This document shows positions 12,557 through 13,237 of a stretch of 13,237 bases of DNA, one piece after another (the stretch's first letter is position 1; each line of letters begins with the position of its first letter). The notes below the pieces were generated by a model. The model saw only the letters and a program-made list of their open reading frames with translations. It did not search any database and was not told where the DNA came from. The stretch comes from Silvanigrellales bacterium (lineage in GTDB: Bacteria; Bdellovibrionota_B; Oligoflexia; Silvanigrellales; Silvanigrellaceae). A program made the position numbers and the translations under genes. Where the stretch lies: contig JANQPW010000064.1 in assembly GCA_028285285.1 (NCBI GenBank), positions 1 to 13,237 on the forward strand. The letters are read 5' to 3'.

Positions 12557-13237
12557 GTGACCATCCGCGCCCACAAAATCAAGCTCAACCCGACGGGTCG
12601 TCAGGTGGTCTATTTTGCAAAAGCCTCTCGCACAGCCCGCTTTGCTTTCAATTGGGGCTTGGCACAATGGAAAGAAAAGCTTGAAAAGAAAGAGAAGACG
12701 GGCTGGAGAGATCTCCGAAAAGAGTTCAACCATGAAGTCAAACCCGAACACTCTTGGATATCAGAAACCACCAAATGTTCCCCTGCCATGGCCTTCCATG
12801 ACTTGGGTGATGCCATGAAGATCTTTTTTGAATCCAAAACAGGCAGGCGCAAGGGAAAGAGAGTTGGGTTCCCCAAGTTCAAGTCAAAACACCGCTCGAA
12901 AGACTCTTTTTCCATCGAGTCGGACAAGGTGAGACTCAATGAAGAGAAGAACCAACTCTGGGTTCCCAAACTGGGCTGGGTGAAGATGGCTGAGAGCCTT
13001 CGCTTTGAGGGGAGAGTGGGCAACATCCGCATCTCTCGGAAAGCCGACCGCTGGTTCGTTTCCATTCCGGTCGAGTTTGAAGAAACCACCTCAACAAACA
13101 CCCAAAGAAATGCGGCTGTGGGCATCGATCTTGGCCTGACGCAAAGTGTCGTTCTCTCCACTGGAAGAGTCTACCAGAGCCCCAAGGCCCTGCTCAAACA
13201 TGAGAAGAGGCAAAAGAGGCTGGCACGACGCAAGTCC
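12557..13237 (+). CDS. tnpB: TnpB (IS607/IS605-type RNA-guided nuclease), N-terminal part
   Basis: The frame starts at GTG 12557 and is open to the window edge, giving 227 residues. The GTG is the only start possible, because tnpA's TGA lies in frame just upstream; AAAGG at 12541-12545, inside the tnpA tail, can serve as Shine-Dalgarno. The protein shows the TnpB plan: an opening beta segment with IKLNPTGRQ (8-16), a helical part with FAFNWGLAQW (29-38), then VGFPKFKSKHRSKDSFSI (103-120). This is followed by IRISRKADRWFVSI (157-170) and AAVGIDLGL (186-194), where Asp191 is the first RuvC catalytic residue. TnpB proteins cut DNA guided by a short RNA from the element's right end, which helps the transposon persist. 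The remaining RuvC motifs, the zinc-finger part and the guide-RNA region lie outside the window. Confidence 0.92.
   Translation, partial: MTIRAHKIKLNPTGRQVVYFAKASRTARFAFNWGLAQWKEKLEKKEKTGWRDLRKEFNHEVKPEHSWISETTKCSPAMAFHDLGDAMKIFFESKTGRRKGKRVGFPKFKSKHRSKDSFSIESDKVRLNEEKNQLWVPKLGWVKMAESLRFEGRVGNIRISRKADRWFVSIPVEFEETTSTNTQRNAAVGIDLGLTQSVVLSTGRVYQSPKALLKHEKRQKRLARRKS

Larger units (their letters stand above)
12270..13237 (+). mobile_element. IS607-like transposon, left part, with decayed tnpA and tnpB
   Basis: The unit consists of a leader with palindromes, a serine-recombinase remnant that keeps the typical IS607 TnpA end, and the start of tnpB 3 nt later. This gene order and the recombinase type (serine, not the HUH tyrosine enzyme of IS200/IS605) point to the IS607 family. 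The left edge is a guess based on where the nucleotidyltransferase frame is lost; IS607 elements have no terminal inverted repeats to fix it. The right end lies outside the window. Confidence 0.55.

Noticed and set aside
12610..13161. Minus-strand open frame of 183 codons opposite tnpB
   Set aside because: It is antisense to a well-matched TnpB and its translation shows no family features.
1..13237. CRISPR arrays, tRNA or rRNA genes, prophage genes
   Set aside because: No regularly spaced direct repeats, no cloverleaf-like or ribosomal RNA sequence, and no phage structural genes were recognised by eye.

Overview
The window is about 13.2 kb of ordinary bacterial chromosome of moderate GC, with a transposon remnant at its right end. 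Purine-rich Shine-Dalgarno sequences, Sec and lipoprotein signal peptides, a membrane-anchored FadE-type acyl-CoA dehydrogenase and a processive GT2 glycosyltransferase point to a Gram-negative bacterium. The lipoprotein style and gene mix would fit Bdellovibrionota or a deltaproteobacterial relative, but this placement is an impression, not a proof.

Left part (1-3541): the C-terminal end of a UvrD/Rep-type DNA helicase is followed, 27 nt later, by a metallo-beta-lactamase-fold hydrolase. Its Shine-Dalgarno can be masked by a short CCTCC/GGAGG hairpin. It converges on, and overlaps by 19 bp, a leftward pair: a lipoprotein with two internal repeats, then an NRDE/TANGO2-type protein.

Middle part (3615-10969), all rightward: an exported DUF547 protein overlaps a TIGR04282-type nucleotide-sugar-transferase-like protein. 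Next come a membrane GT2 synthase of the cellulose synthase/CslA type, a long FadE-type acyl-CoA dehydrogenase, and a pyridoxal-phosphate histidine decarboxylase. The decarboxylase carries an unusual C-terminal extension that reads as two ACT domains. The dehydrogenase and decarboxylase are 15 nt apart and in the same frame.

Right part (10970-13237): a striking 41-bp dyad made of four alternating GTCAA/TTGAC half-sites lies in front of a two-gene unit, an exported NTF2/SnoaL-like protein and a MarR-family regulator. This looks like a self-regulated operon. After a small terminator-like hairpin comes a cut-short MNT-type nucleotidyltransferase gene. It abuts an IS607-like element whose serine-recombinase gene (tnpA) appears to have lost its whole middle, while the RNA-guided nuclease-like tnpB is open to the window edge.

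The most interesting items are the histidine decarboxylase-ACT fusion, the four-half-site operator in front of the MarR operon, and the tnpA-deleted, tnpB-intact transposon with its palindrome near the left end. No CRISPR array, rRNA or tRNA was seen.
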